Below are positions 19,685-29,190 of a stretch of DNA of 64,000 bases, piece after piece. The stretch comes from Bacillus taeanensis (GTDB lineage Bacteria > Bacillota > Bacilli > Bacillales > UBA6769): positions 1 through 64,000 of the forward strand of contig NZ_QOCW01000004.1 of the NCBI RefSeq assembly GCF_003318295.1, written 5' to 3'. Below the pieces are notes generated by a model. The model was not told the DNA's origin. It was given only the letters and a program-made list of their open reading frames with translations, and made no database searches. The first letter of the stretch is position 1, and each line of letters opens with the position of its first letter. The position numbers and the translations under genes are program-made.

Positions 19685-20197
19685 ATGGATTATAAAAAAT
19701 ATATTACTGTAGTTGAAAATTATCCAAAAGAGGGCATTCGTTTTAAAGACATTACAACACTTATGCAAAATGGTGATGTTTATAAAAAAGCAATTCAGGA
19801 AGTGGCAGAATATGCAAAAAAGAAAGATGTAGATGTGATCGTTGGTCCTGAAGCAAGAGGATTCATTGTAGGGTGTCCTGTTTCCTATGAACTTAATTTA
19901 GGCTTTGTTCCGGTACGCAAGGAAGGAAAGCTGCCGCGTGAAGTGGTAAGAGTTGATTATGGTCTTGAATATGGAAAAGATGTATTAACTATTCATAAGG
20001 ATGCTATTAAACCAGGCCAAAAAGTATTAATTACCGATGATCTTCTTGCGACTGGAGGCACCATTGAAGCAACAATAAAGCTTGTTGAACAGCTTGGCGG
20101 AAAAGTAGTAGGAACAGCTTTTTTAATTGAATTAACATATTTAGATGGTCGCCAAAAGTTAAACAATTATGATATATTTACATTAACACAATATTAA
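19685..20197 (+). CDS. apt: Adenine phosphoribosyltransferase
   Basis: A 170-residue type I PRTase that salvages adenine to AMP with PRPP. PRPP loop: [14 protein letters not shown] (about 116-129). The N-terminal [18 protein letters not shown] and [21 protein letters not shown] are family signatures. ATG 19685 is 1 bp after the recJ stop, with GAGGAGG inside recJ. recJ-apt-relA is the conserved Firmicute order; a terminator follows here so relA is probably separately transcribed. Confidence 0.97.
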   Translation: MDYKKYITVVENYPKEGIRFKDITTLMQNGDVYKKAIQEVAEYAKKKDVDVIVGPEARGFIVGCPVSYELNLGFVPVRKEGKLPREVVRVDYGLEYGKDVLTIHKDAIKPGQKVLITDDLLATGGTIEATIKLVEQLGGKVVGTAFLIELTYLDGRQKLNNYDIFTLTQY

Positions 20198-20220
20198 GAT
20201 ACAACCTGACATCCTTATAA

Positions 20221-20256
20221 AAGAGTGCTCAACTTGTTTTGAGCGCTCTTGTTTTA
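20221..20256 (+). terminator. Terminator after apt
   Basis: AAGAGTGCTCAA / TTGAGCGCTCTT stem with one mismatch, then GTTTT. The following 20260-20429 is AT-rich and holds a possible 15-codon leader frame (20295-20342), described under findings. Confidence 0.8.
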
Positions 20257-20429
20257 TAAGTTTTAAAAAGATTCACTACAAGAAGGAGTATAAGGTGAGT
20301 TTTTTGAACATTTCAGCAATTGAACAGTTTCCTTTTATATAAAAAACGACAAATTTCGAATTTTACTTTACAGCGTTACGTTTTTTAAAGATAATAAGAA
20401 CAATACACTTTCGAGTTAAAGGTGATTCC

Positions 20430-22610
20430 ATGACGATAGAAGAAGTATTAAAAAGAGCGCAAGAGTATCTTTCAAATGAAGATGTCTCTTTTTTAAATAA
20501 AGCTTATGAATTTGCAAAAGAAGCCCATAAAGATCAATATCGCAAGTCCGGAGAGCCTTATATTATTCACCCTGTTGAGGTTGCCGGGATACTTGTTAAT
20601 TTAGAGATGGATCCGACTACTGTTGCAAGCGGCTTTTTGCATGATGTTGTAGAGGATACGAGCGTTACTTTAGAGGATCTTAAAGAAAACTTTGGTGAAG
20701 ATCTTGCCATGCTTGTAGACGGCGTAACAAAATTAAAAAAGATTAAATTTAAATCTAAAGAAGAACAGCAGGCTGAAAACCACCGAAAAATGTTTGTTGC
20801 AATGGCTCAGGATATTCGCTGTATTTTAATTAAACTTGCCGATCGCCTCCATAATATGCGTACATTAAAACATATGCCAAAAGAAAAACAGGTCCAAAAG
20901 GCGAATGAAACTTTAGAAATCTTTGCTCCTTTAGCTCACCGTCTCGGGATTTCAACAATAAAATGGGAGCTAGAGGATATTGCCTTACGTTATTTAAATC
21001 CACAGCAATATTATCGAATTGTGAACCTCATGCAAAAACGTCGTGCCGAGCGTGAAAATAATATTGAGGAAGTAATGACTGAAATTCGCACGAGACTTGA
21101 AAAAGTTACGATTAAAGCTGATATTTCAGGAAGACCCAAACATATTTACAGCATTTATCGCAAAATGGCAAAACAAAATAAGCAGTTTACGGAAATTTAC
21201 GATCTTCTGGCTGTCCGTGTTCTTGTGGACAGTATTAAAGATTGTTATGCAGCACTTGGAATTATTCATACGTGCTGGAAGCCAATGCCGGGACGTTTTA
21301 AGGACTATATTGCAATGCCAAAGGCGAATATGTATCAATCTCTTCATACGACAGTTATCGGTCCAAAAGGCGATCCGATTGAAGTCCAAATTCGCACCCA
21401 TGAGATGCATAATGTGGCGGAATATGGAATAGCGGCTCATTGGGCTTATAAAGAGGGAATTAGTCATGGGCAAACGGACGGCTTCTCTAAGAAACTAACA
21501 TGGTTCCGTCAAATTTTAGAATGGCAAAATGATGTGACTGATGCAGAAGAGTTTATGGAATCGTTAAAAATGGATTTATTTTCAGATATGGTTTTTGTTT
21601 TTACTCCTAAAGGTGATGTCATTGAACTTCCAAGCGGTTCGGTACCAATTGATTTTGCTTATCGCATTCATACTGAAATTGGAAATCGAACAATTGGAGC
21701 GAAAGTGAACGGAAAAATGGTTACCCTTGATCATGAGTTAAAAACTGGCGATATTATTGAAATTTTAACTTCTAAACATTCCTATGGACCAAGTCAAGAT
21801 TGGCTAAAAATTGCTAAAAGTTCTCATGCTAAAAATAAAATTCGCCAATGGTTTAAAAAAGAAAAGCGTGAAGAAAATGTTGCAAAAGGAAAAGAACTTG
21901 TTGAAAAAGAAGTGGAAAAGCATGGCTTTGAAAGTAAAGAAGTAATGACGCAGGAAAACTTGCAAAATGTCGCGGGAAAATACAATTTTTCAAATGAAGA
22001 AGATATGTATGCAGCTGTAGGATACAACGGCATTACTGCTGCTCAAATTGCAACGCGATTAACTGAAAAGCTTCGTAAAAAGAAGGATCAAGAACAAGAT
22101 CAAAAAGAACTGCTTGAAACAATTTCAGCAGTCAAGCCTTATTCACCGCCAAAACGTACAGAAAGCGGTGTGCGCGTAAAGGGTGTTGACAATTTACTCA
22201 TTCGTTTATCGAAGTGCTGTAACCCTGTACCTGGTGATGATATTGTTGGCTATATTACAAAAGGACGTGGTGTTTCCATTCACCGTTCAGACTGTCCAAA
22301 TGTTCAAACAGGTGAAGCATCTAACCGTTTACTGCCGGTAGAATGGGAAGGTGACGATCAACGAATGAAAAATTATCATGTGGATATTGAAATTACTGGG
22401 TTTGATCGACGCGGCTTGTTAAATGAAGTGCTGCAGGCAGTAGCGGAAATGAAAACAGATATGACGACTGTATCAGGACGTTCTGACCGAAATAAAATGG
22501 CAACCATTAATATGACAATTTCTATTCATAATATTAATCATTTACAAAAGGTTGTTGAACGTATAAAAAGACTTCCAGATATTTATTCAGTGAGACGAGT
22601 TATGCAGTAA
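20430..22610 (+). CDS. relA: Bifunctional (p)ppGpp synthetase/hydrolase Rel
   Basis: A 726-residue stringent-response enzyme. Order of domains: HD hydrolase (FLHDVVEDTS near residue 75; DRLHNMRTLKHM near 145), synthetase (RFKDYIAMPKANMYQSLHTTV near 290-310), TGS (about 390-450), zinc-finger/CC region (LIRLSKCCNPVPGDDIVGYI near 595) and C-terminal ACT (about 650-726). An intact HD motif suggests hydrolase activity, so this is the long bifunctional Rel. The start has AAAGGTGATTCC upstream. It is followed at 34 bp by dtd. Confidence 0.97.
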   Translation: MTIEEVLKRAQEYLSNEDVSFLNKAYEFAKEAHKDQYRKSGEPYIIHPVEVAGILVNLEMDPTTVASGFLHDVVEDTSVTLEDLKENFGEDLAMLVDGVTKLKKIKFKSKEEQQAENHRKMFVAMAQDIRCILIKLADRLHNMRTLKHMPKEKQVQKANETLEIFAPLAHRLGISTIKWELEDIALRYLNPQQYYRIVNLMQKRRAERENNIEEVMTEIRTRLEKVTIKADISGRPKHIYSIYRKMAKQNKQFTEIYDLLAVRVLVDSIKDCYAALGIIHTCWKPMPGRFKDYIAMPKANMYQSLHTTVIGPKGDPIEVQIRTHEMHNVAEYGIAAHWAYKEGISHGQTDGFSKKLTWFRQILEWQNDVTDAEEFMESLKMDLFSDMVFVFTPKGDVIELPSGSVPIDFAYRIHTEIGNRTIGAKVNGKMVTLDHELKTGDIIEILTSKHSYGPSQDWLKIAKSSHAKNKIRQWFKKEKREENVAKGKELVEKEVEKHGFESKEVMTQENLQNVAGKYNFSNEEDMYAAVGYNGITAAQIATRLTEKLRKKKDQEQDQKELLETISAVKPYSPPKRTESGVRVKGVDNLLIRLSKCCNPVPGDDIVGYITKGRGVSIHRSDCPNVQTGEASNRLLPVEWEGDDQRMKNYHVDIEITGFDRRGLLNEVLQAVAEMKTDMTTVSGRSDRNKMATINMTISIHNINHLQKVVERIKRLPDIYSVRRVMQ

Positions 22611-22644
22611 ATAAGATGAAAATAGCTTCAAAGGAGTTTTAGCA

Positions 22645-23085
22645 GTGAAAGTAGTTGTGCAAAGATCAAAAAAGGCTGCCGTTACAGTAAATAACGAAGT
22701 GGTTGGAAAAATTGAAAATGGACTAATGCTGCTGGTTGGAATTACCCATAATGATACGGAAGAAGACGCAAAATATACGGCTGAAAAAGTAGCAAATTTG
22801 CGGATTTTTGAAAATGATGAAGGAAAGATGACTCATTCATTAATAGATGTAGAAGGACAAGCATTATCTGTATCTCAGTTTACTTTGTATGGGGACTGCA
22901 GCAAAGGAAGACGTCCAAATTTCATGAGTGCAGCAAAGCCTGATCATGCTCTTGAAATTTATGAAGCATTCAATCGTTATTTAGAAGAGCAGGGGATAAA
23001 GGTGGAGACCGGTCGTTTTGGTGCGATGATGGATATTACATTTACAAATGACGGGCCTGTAACATTAATTGTTGAAAGTAAATAA
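22645..23085 (+). CDS. dtd: D-aminoacyl-tRNA deacylase
   Basis: A 146-residue enzyme that recycles D-aminoacyl-tRNA (notably D-Tyr). Signatures: [15 protein letters not shown] at the N-terminus, the active-site SQFTLYGD (about 79-86) and the C-terminal [11 protein letters not shown] (Gly-Pro cis motif). GTG start with AAAGGAG at the right distance. It is conserved next to relA across Firmicutes. It converges on the amidase gene and shares a terminator with it. Confidence 0.96.
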   Translation: MKVVVQRSKKAAVTVNNEVVGKIENGLMLLVGITHNDTEEDAKYTAEKVANLRIFENDEGKMTHSLIDVEGQALSVSQFTLYGDCSKGRRPNFMSAAKPDHALEIYEAFNRYLEEQGIKVETGRFGAMMDITFTNDGPVTLIVESK

Positions 23086-23120
23086 AAGAGAGATCCAAAT
23101 TGGATCTCTCTTTTATTTAC
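23078..23120. terminator. Bidirectional terminator between dtd and the amidase gene
   Basis: Perfect 20-bp arms GTAAATAAAAGAGAGATCCA / TGGATCTCTCTTTTATTTAC. The arms contain both stop codons, so each coding region ends inside the hairpin. Confidence 0.93.
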
Positions 23121-24898
23121 TTTGAAAAATAACGAATTAAACCGTTATAAATGCTTTGCGAAGCTTTTTCTTGATAACTATTTGTTCGGACAAAATATTC
23201 CTCCTGCGGATTTGAAAGAAATCCTAATTCTAACAATACTGCAGGCTGTCCATTGTTTCGTAATACATGAAAGTTACCAAAACGTACCCCGCGATTAAAT
23301 AATCCAGTGCCTTTAGCCAGCTCTTTTTGAATGTTTTGACCGAGTTCTTGATCTTTTGATGGGCTGTAATAATAAGTTGTAATACCTTTTGCACTTGACT
23401 GCAGGGCTGAATCATAATGAATGCTAATAAAAGCATCTGCCTTATAATAATGAGAAAGACTGACACGGTAACTCAAGGAGGTATAGTAGTCATCAGTGCG
23501 GGTCATTGAAACGCTAGCGCCGGCAGCTTTTAGTTTTTCTGCTAACAGCTTGGCGGTATGTAATGTTAATAATTTTTCAAGTGTACCGTATTGCGCACCA
23601 ATTGATCCACTATCATAACCACCATGACCTGCGTCAATGACAAGTTTTTTATCTTTTAAGCTGTTGTTGTTATTTGGTTTTTCAATAATAGGAAGATCGT
23701 TTGACACTTTCACAATCCAGCCTGCAACATAGGCTTCTTTTTTATTCGATAGTTGAATTTTATACCAGCTGCCTGCAGTGTCAATAATCTGAAATTGATC
23801 TCCCTTATCTCCACGACCGATAACAGTTGTACTTGTACTTGGCCCTTTTCTTAAATTGGTACCATTATAAAGCAGTGTAACAGTTGGACTGTTTTCAACT
23901 GCGCTATCTGAATGGTTTTGAGAGGAATCAGTATGATTGCTGCTTGATTCAACATAGTCTTTTGAAATCCAACCTGTTTTATTGTGGAAGTTTATTTGAT
24001 ACCAACCTTCTTTTACAGCAATAATAGAAACTTTCTCCCCTTTTTTTACTGCACCTATTACATTGTAAGTAGTACTAGGTCCAGAGCGGACGTTAAGGGA
24101 AGTTGCTTTTACAACAGCTGATGTTTCTTTAGGATGTGGTGATGAGGCCTGGTCATTTTCTTTTAATTCAGAAGTTGTAATTAACCAAGAAGCAGCCCAC
24201 CCACTTTTTCCTTCGTACACAAGGTTTGTCCAATTTCCTTGTTCTTTCACATAAGGTACAGATTCATATTGGTTAAGCTGACCGATAATTTGAAAATTAG
24301 TTCCGGGACCAGAACGCACGTTTAACCCATTGACAGTTGATGATATTACTTTCGAACTTTTATTTGTTTTATCATTATTTTGAGTGTTAGTTGGTGTCGA
24401 TGTTTTTGCTTCACTTTTTGAGACGAGCCAACCAGCCACCCATCCTGATTCATTATTTGAAAGTTTAATTTCAACCCAATTGTTTTTTTCAGAAAGAATG
24501 GGGTATGTATTTCCTTTGTTAATTTGAGTAACGACATTATAAGATAACGCTGGTCCTTTTCGAACATTTAAGGCGTTTACTTTTGCGGAGGCCTGTCCTA
24601 ATAATCCAGAATCTTTTACAGCAGTCTCTTGATTTTTTGATACAAGCCATCCGGCAACCCAGCCATTTTGATTGCTGCTAAGTTTAATGTTAATCCAATC
24701 ATTTTGTTCTTTAAGAACTGGATATGTTTCTCCTTTTTTTATTTGGGTAATAATGCTGTCAGATAAGCTGGGACCGGATCGAACATTCAATGTGTTTACT
24801 GAAACAGTTGCAGTCGTTTGAGCATAACTTGTTTCAATCGTAAAGACGAGGTTTAATAATAAAGATAAAATGGCGGCAAACAAACAGGTTTTTTTCAA
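23117..24898 (-). CDS. yrvJ: Secreted N-acetylmuramoyl-L-alanine amidase with five SH3b domains (YrvJ-like)
   Basis: 593 residues with a signal peptide (MKKTCLFAAILSLLLNLVF ... SYA). Five bacterial SH3 domains are each marked by a variant of LNVRSGPS (near residues 37, 109, 190, 267 and 351). A C-terminal Amidase_3 domain (about 418-593) has zinc ligands in VIDAGHGGYDSG, EKLLTLHTAKLL and ISIHYDS, and a catalytic Glu in LLELGFLSNPQEE. It cleaves the stem peptide from MurNAc in cell wall, with the SH3b units holding it to the wall. B. subtilis YrvJ lies at the same place and is shorter. Minus strand with its own start near 24898. Confidence 0.92.
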   Translation of the reverse strand: MKKTCLFAAILSLLLNLVFTIETSYAQTTATVSVNTLNVRSGPSLSDSIITQIKKGETYPVLKEQNDWINIKLSSNQNGWVAGWLVSKNQETAVKDSGLLGQASAKVNALNVRKGPALSYNVVTQINKGNTYPILSEKNNWVEIKLSNNESGWVAGWLVSKSEAKTSTPTNTQNNDKTNKSSKVISSTVNGLNVRSGPGTNFQIIGQLNQYESVPYVKEQGNWTNLVYEGKSGWAASWLITTSELKENDQASSPHPKETSAVVKATSLNVRSGPSTTYNVIGAVKKGEKVSIIAVKEGWYQINFHNKTGWISKDYVESSSNHTDSSQNHSDSAVENSPTVTLLYNGTNLRKGPSTSTTVIGRGDKGDQFQIIDTAGSWYKIQLSNKKEAYVAGWIVKVSNDLPIIEKPNNNNSLKDKKLVIDAGHGGYDSGSIGAQYGTLEKLLTLHTAKLLAEKLKAAGASVSMTRTDDYYTSLSYRVSLSHYYKADAFISIHYDSALQSSAKGITTYYYSPSKDQELGQNIQKELAKGTGLFNRGVRFGNFHVLRNNGQPAVLLELGFLSNPQEEYFVRTNSYQEKASQSIYNGLIRYFSK

Positions 24899-25031
24899 GC
24901 TTCATCACTCTCCTTTCTGTAAATTTAAAAATTGCTTACACATTCATTATAAAAAACACTTTGAACATTAGGGAAGGTTTTTCTTGAAATTGGGTACAAT
25001 ATAACTAAAAAGATTGAGAAGGAGTCAAATA

Positions 25032-25205
25032 ATGCGTTATCAAGATAAAGAACATGCAGTGTACCATCAATTATCAATGTTTTCAGGTGTTGAATTTCAT
25101 GATATGTTAATTAAGCAAGAAATTATAACACAAATGTTAGCTGATAATGAGTTCGGCTCTTCGTCAAAAGCGATTGAAGTAATGAAACATCGAATGAGGC
25201 GCTAA
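25032..25205 (+). CDS. Small hypothetical protein between yrvJ and hisS
   Basis: A 57-residue soluble protein, MRYQDKEHAVYHQLSMFSGV... ending KHRMRR; predicted helical, with no signal or membrane segment. ATG 25032 follows GAAGGAGTC, a good ribosome site. Its position equals that of the small gene yrzK in B. subtilis, but I cannot confirm homology by sight. The function is unknown. The hisS promoter starts 17 bp after its stop. Confidence 0.6.
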   Translation: MRYQDKEHAVYHQLSMFSGVEFHDMLIKQEIITQMLADNEFGSSSKAIEVMKHRMRR

Positions 25206-25221
25206 AAAGCTGTTTCAGTTC

Positions 25222-25250
25222 TTGACAAATTGTTGTATTATTCATATTAT
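25222..25250 (+). promoter_or_regulatory. Sigma-A promoter for the hisS T-box transcript
   Basis: TTGACA (25222-25227), 17-bp spacer, TATTAT (25245-25250). It starts transcription near 25257, ahead of the T-box leader. Confidence 0.75.
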
Positions 25251-25256
25251 AAAAAA

Positions 25257-25540
25257 AGCTGCATTATAGAATTTGATACGTTTAAACTGATAATGAAGAA
25301 AAGTAGATAAGAACACCAATGCTAAGAGAGGAAATACCGTGGCTGAGAGTATTTCTGCATAAGGACTTATTGAAGAACACTTCGTAGGTTTCCTTTTGAA
25401 GTTTTTAGTAGGAAGGAACGTGTGCAGGCGTTAACTGTTTAAGTGGAAGCATAACAAACATGCTTCAATTAGGGTGGTACCACGGGTAAATTATACGTAC
25501 TCTCGTCCCTGAGTTTTCTCAAGGGCGGGGGTTTTTTTGT
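25257..25540 (+). promoter_or_regulatory. T-box riboswitch, histidine-specific, upstream of hisS
   Basis: The T-box sequence AGGGTGGTACCACGG is at 25471-25485, and a terminator (CTCGTCCCTGAG ... CTCAAGGGCGGGG + T7) at 25502-25538 competes with the antiterminator. A Stem I-like region at 25293-25385 has an AGTAGA bulge motif and a likely specifier CAC (His) at 25378-25380 in GAACACTTC. Uncharged tRNA-His should bind and permit read-through into hisS-aspS. Confidence 0.92.
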
Positions 25541-25582
25541 GTATTAGTACATAACGTGTTAATTATAAAGGAGGAAGAAAGC

Positions 25583-26851
25583 ATGAAAATCCAAATTCCA
25601 CGCGGAACACAAGATATTTTGCCAGGAACGGTAGAACGTTGGCAGTATGTTGAAAAAAAAGCGCGTGACATTTGTTCTCGCTTTAATTACCAAGAAATAC
25701 GTACTCCTATTTTTGAATCAACAGAGCTTTTCCAAAGAGGAGTAGGTGAAACAACAGATGTTGTTCAAAAAGAGATGTATACATTTAAAGATCGCGGTGA
25801 TCGAAGTTTAACACTTCGCCCTGAAGGAACAGCAGCTGCTGTTCGATCATTTGTAGAAAATAAGTTGTTTGGTCAGCCGCAGCAGCCAACAAAGCTTTAT
25901 TATATTGGACCAATGTTTCGTTATGAACGCCCGCAATCAGGGAGAATGCGGCAATTTGTGCAGTTTGGTATTGAAGCGCTTGGAAGTCATGATCCAGCCA
26001 TTGATGCAGAAGTAATTGCACTTGCGATGTCGTTTTATAAAGAAGTCGGTTTAAAAAGGTTAAAACTTGTTATTAACAGCTTAGGAGATACAGAAAGCCG
26101 TACAGCACATCGACAAGCATTGATGAATCATTTTTCATCTAGGGTTAATGAGTTTTGTTCAGATTGTCAATCACGTTTAGAGAAAAACCCGCTGCGAATT
26201 TTAGATTGTAAGAAAGATCGTAACCATGAATTAATGGCATCCGCACCAGCCATTATCGACTATTTAAATGAGGAATCTAAACAATATTTTAAAAAAGTTC
26301 AAGCTTATTTACAAGCGATGGATATTGACTTTGTAGTAGATCCAAACCTTGTACGGGGATTGGATTATTATAATCACACAGCATTTGAAATTATGAGTGA
26401 TGCAGATGGGTTTGGAGCGATTACGACATTGTCTGGCGGTGGTCGTTATAATGGTCTTGTTCAAGAACTTGATGGACCTGAAACACCTGGCATTGGATTT
26501 GCGTTAAGTATTGAACGATTATTAATGGCCCTTGATGCTGAAAATGTGGAACTGCCGATTGAGCAGGGGCTTGATTGTTATCTCGTTTCACTTGGCGATG
26601 GAGCAAAAGATCGTTTAACTCCGCTTCTATATCAATTAAGAGCAAATGGTATTAAAGCAGACAAAGATTATCTTAATAAAAAGTTAAAAGCTCAATTTAA
26701 AACAGCTGATCGTCTTCAAGCAAAATATGTAGCTGTACTTGGTGATGAAGAACTTGAAAAAGGAATTATTTCAGTGAAAGAAATGGCAACAGGTGAGCAG
26801 CAGGAAGTAAGTTTAACAGAGATTGTAGATTTTTTAAAAAGAAAAATATAA
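25583..26851 (+). CDS. hisS: Histidyl-tRNA synthetase
   Basis: A 422-residue class II aminoacyl-tRNA synthetase. Motif 1 region [17 protein letters not shown], motif 2 [16 protein letters not shown] and [19 protein letters not shown], the histidine-specific loop [15 protein letters not shown] and motif 3 [17 protein letters not shown]-terminal anticodon-binding domain starts at about 330. ATG 25583 has GGAGG at 25570-25574. It forms a T-box-controlled pair with aspS (25 bp gap). Confidence 0.98.
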   Translation: MKIQIPRGTQDILPGTVERWQYVEKKARDICSRFNYQEIRTPIFESTELFQRGVGETTDVVQKEMYTFKDRGDRSLTLRPEGTAAAVRSFVENKLFGQPQQPTKLYYIGPMFRYERPQSGRMRQFVQFGIEALGSHDPAIDAEVIALAMSFYKEVGLKRLKLVINSLGDTESRTAHRQALMNHFSSRVNEFCSDCQSRLEKNPLRILDCKKDRNHELMASAPAIIDYLNEESKQYFKKVQAYLQAMDIDFVVDPNLVRGLDYYNHTAFEIMSDADGFGAITTLSGGGRYNGLVQELDGPETPGIGFALSIERLLMALDAENVELPIEQGLDCYLVSLGDGAKDRLTPLLYQLRANGIKADKDYLNKKLKAQFKTADRLQAKYVAVLGDEELEKGIISVKEMATGEQQEVSLTEIVDFLKRKI

Positions 26852-26876
26852 GGAATAAAATTAGGAGGGAATTACC

Positions 26877-28661
26877 ATGAAAGGTCGTACACATAACTGT
26901 GGACAATTAAGTGAAGAACAGATCGGCGCTAAGGTACAGCTGAAAGGCTGGGTGCAAAAACGTCGCGATTTAGGAGGAGTTATTTTTATTGATTTTAGAG
27001 ACCGCTCTGGTATTGTGCAGGTTGTTGCAAATTCTGAAATTGCAAAACAAGCATTTGAAACTGCAGAGCAGGTACGAAATGAGTTTGTTCTTGACATAAA
27101 AGGAACGGTAGTAGAACGAGATGAGAGTACTATTAATGAAAATATTGCAACAGGAAAAATTGAAGTTGTGGCAGATGAAGTAGTTATTTTAAATGCTGCA
27201 AAAAACCCGCCATTTATGATTCAAGATGAAACAGAAGTAGCGGAAGATGTAAGATTAAAGTACCGCTATCTTGATTTAAGGCGTCCTGTTATGCAGGAAA
27301 CATTTAAGCTTCGCCATTGTGTAACGAAAACAATTCGCAACTTTTTAGATAATGAAGAATTTTTAGAAATTGAAACGCCAATGTTAACGAAAAGTACGCC
27401 GGAAGGAGCGCGTGACTACTTAGTGCCAAGTCGTGTTCATCCAGGTGAGTTTTACGCACTGCCGCAGTCGCCGCAAATTTTTAAACAATTACTAATGGTT
27501 TCTGGGTTTGAACGTTACTATCAAGTTGTACGCTGTTTCCGTGATGAAGATTTACGAGCAGATCGTCAACCAGAATTTACTCAAGTCGATATTGAAACAT
27601 CATTTTTAGATAAAGAAGATTTACTTGAAATGACTGAAAAGATGATGGCGAAAGTGGTCAAAGAAACAAAGGGAATTGAGATCTCTTTACCGTTTGCCCG
27701 CATGCCGTATCATGAAGCGATGGCCCGTTTTGGTTCCGATAAGCCAGACACAAGGTTTGGAATGGAATTAACAGATATTGGTGAAATCGTTAAGGACTCT
27801 GATTTTAAAGTATTTGCAAGTACGGTAAATAGCGGAGGCCAGGTAAAAGGAATTAATGTTGCCGGAGCTGCCTCTCAGTATTCGCGAAAAGATATTGATG
27901 CATTAACTGAATTTGTAAAAGTGTATGGGGCAAAAGGACTTGCATGGTTAAAAGTAGAGGAAGACGGATTAAAAGGACCTATTGCTAAATTTTTTAAAGC
28001 GGAAGAAGCAAATGCGCTTATTGAGGCGTTTGAAGCAAAAACAGGGGATTTATTATTGTTTGTTGCTGATAAGAAAAGTGTTGTTGCAGACAGCTTAGGA
28101 GCTCTTCGTCTGAAGCTTGGAAAAGAACTTCAATTAATTGATGAAAGCAAATTAAACTTCTTATGGGTAACAGAATTCCCGCTTGTTTCTTATGATGAAG
28201 AAGCAGGCCGCTATTTTGCTGAGCACCATCCGTTTACAAGTCCAATGCAGGAAGATTTAGCGTATTTAGACAAAGATCCGGGCAAAGTTCGTGCGGAAGC
28301 TTATGATCTTGTGTTAAACGGCTATGAACTAGGTGGTGGATCACAGCGTATTTATAAGCGCGATATTCAAGAAAAAATGTTTGCCGCACTTGGATTCAGT
28401 GAAGAAGAAGCGCGTGAGCAGTTCGGCTTCTTAATGGACGCTTTTGAGTACGGTACACCTCCACATGGTGGGATTGCTTTAGGACTTGATCGTCTTGTTA
28501 TGCTTTTAGCAGGTCGCAGCAATTTACGTGATACGATTGCTTTTCCAAAAACTGCGAGTGCGAGCTGTTTAATGACAAATGCTCCAGGTGAAGTAAGTGA
28601 AGCACAGTTAAAAGAACTTCATTTAGAAACTGTTCAAGAAAAAGTAGAAGCAAACTCATAA
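26877..28661 (+). CDS. aspS: Aspartyl-tRNA synthetase
   Basis: A 594-residue class IIb synthetase: N-terminal OB anticodon-binding domain ([20 protein letters not shown]), motif 1/2 ([37 protein letters not shown]), the bacterial GAD insertion (about 290-420) and motif 3 ([19 protein letters not shown]). AGGAGGG upstream of ATG. It is co-transcribed with hisS under the His T-box, which links Asp charging to His supply. Whether it also serves tRNA-Asn (non-discriminating) cannot be judged here. Confidence 0.98.
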   Translation: MKGRTHNCGQLSEEQIGAKVQLKGWVQKRRDLGGVIFIDFRDRSGIVQVVANSEIAKQAFETAEQVRNEFVLDIKGTVVERDESTINENIATGKIEVVADEVVILNAAKNPPFMIQDETEVAEDVRLKYRYLDLRRPVMQETFKLRHCVTKTIRNFLDNEEFLEIETPMLTKSTPEGARDYLVPSRVHPGEFYALPQSPQIFKQLLMVSGFERYYQVVRCFRDEDLRADRQPEFTQVDIETSFLDKEDLLEMTEKMMAKVVKETKGIEISLPFARMPYHEAMARFGSDKPDTRFGMELTDIGEIVKDSDFKVFASTVNSGGQVKGINVAGAASQYSRKDIDALTEFVKVYGAKGLAWLKVEEDGLKGPIAKFFKAEEANALIEAFEAKTGDLLLFVADKKSVVADSLGALRLKLGKELQLIDESKLNFLWVTEFPLVSYDEEAGRYFAEHHPFTSPMQEDLAYLDKDPGKVRAEAYDLVLNGYELGGGSQRIYKRDIQEKMFAALGFSEEEAREQFGFLMDAFEYGTPPHGGIALGLDRLVMLLAGRSNLRDTIAFPKTASASCLMTNAPGEVSEAQLKELHLETVQEKVEANS

Positions 28662-28676
28662 CATTTTTGTTTATAG

Positions 28677-28712
28677 GAGGATGCACTCGGAAATATCGGG
28701 CATCCTCTTTTT
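28677..28712 (+). terminator. Terminator after aspS
   Basis: GAGGATGC / GCATCCTC stem, then T7. The AGGAGG in the left arm is part of the hairpin and precedes no gene. Confidence 0.8.
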
Positions 28713-28784
28713 TAGTTGCGTATTGTAATAGAGATGTAATTAACAGAATGTTGAAAAAATAATAGAGTTATGATATTATTCAAT

Positions 28785-28790
28785 TATAAA
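28785..28790 (+). promoter_or_regulatory. -10 element for 6S-1 RNA
   Basis: TATAAA seven bases before the predicted 6S RNA 5' end at 28797. No clear -35 is visible at 17 bp; another pair, TTGAAA (28751-28756) with TATTAT (28774-28779), lies upstream. Confidence 0.4.
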
Positions 28791-28796
28791 CAATTT

Positions 28797-28986
28797 AAGA
28801 GTCCTAAGGTGTTCGTTAAATACCGATTGTTTTGAGCCAACATTTTTACAACGGGAGCTTGGAGTTTTCATTTGGAGTACATGCCTCATTTTTAAAAAGA
28901 GAGGACTTACAAAGAATGAAGCAGAGCACCCACCTGCCGAGAGCAGGTTCAAAACAAAGGATATGACGGCACAATTGGGGCTCTTA
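28797..28986 (+). ncRNA. ssrSA: 6S-1 RNA (bsrA / ssrSA)
   Basis: Located between aspS and tcdA (yrvM), the known place of B. subtilis 6S-1 RNA. A closing stem forms from AAGAGTCC at the 5' end and GGGGCTCTT at 28977-28985. Conserved internal pieces: TTTTGAGCCAACATTTTTA, TTGGAGTACATGCC, GAGCACCCACCTG and GGTTCAAAACAA. The RNA mimics an open promoter and sequesters the housekeeping RNA polymerase holoenzyme in stationary phase. About 190 nt, the expected length; it is followed by its own terminator. Confidence 0.92.
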
Positions 28987-28994
28987 CTTTGTGT

Positions 28995-29029
28995 AAAAAA
29001 CCTAAGGAGACTTCTCCTTAGGTTTTTTA
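28995..29029 (+). terminator. Terminator of the 6S-1 RNA gene
   Basis: AAAAAACCTAAGGAGA / TCTCCTTAGGTTTTTT, a near-perfect 16-bp stem with a T6 end. The 160 bp from here to tcdA are AT-rich, with no further feature that I can support. Confidence 0.9.
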
Positions 29030-29190
29030 TGCGTTTATTGCTTATACATAGATGGGTAAATATATATTTAATTGAATGGTTTGTCCTATATCGATAAAAT
29101 GGTTACTTTTGAGGCAGTCTATGATATAGTCATATCGTTAATAAATTAACAAAATGAATGATTTTTTACGATGTTTGGAAGGAGAACAAT

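Noticed and set aside
21097-21432. Extra frame inside relA
   Set aside because: A shadow of relA in another frame, with no ribosome site and atypical composition.
25280-25540. tRNA-like folds in the hisS and alaS leaders
   Set aside because: They are explained by T-box Stem I and antiterminator structure; no acceptor stem with CCA is present.
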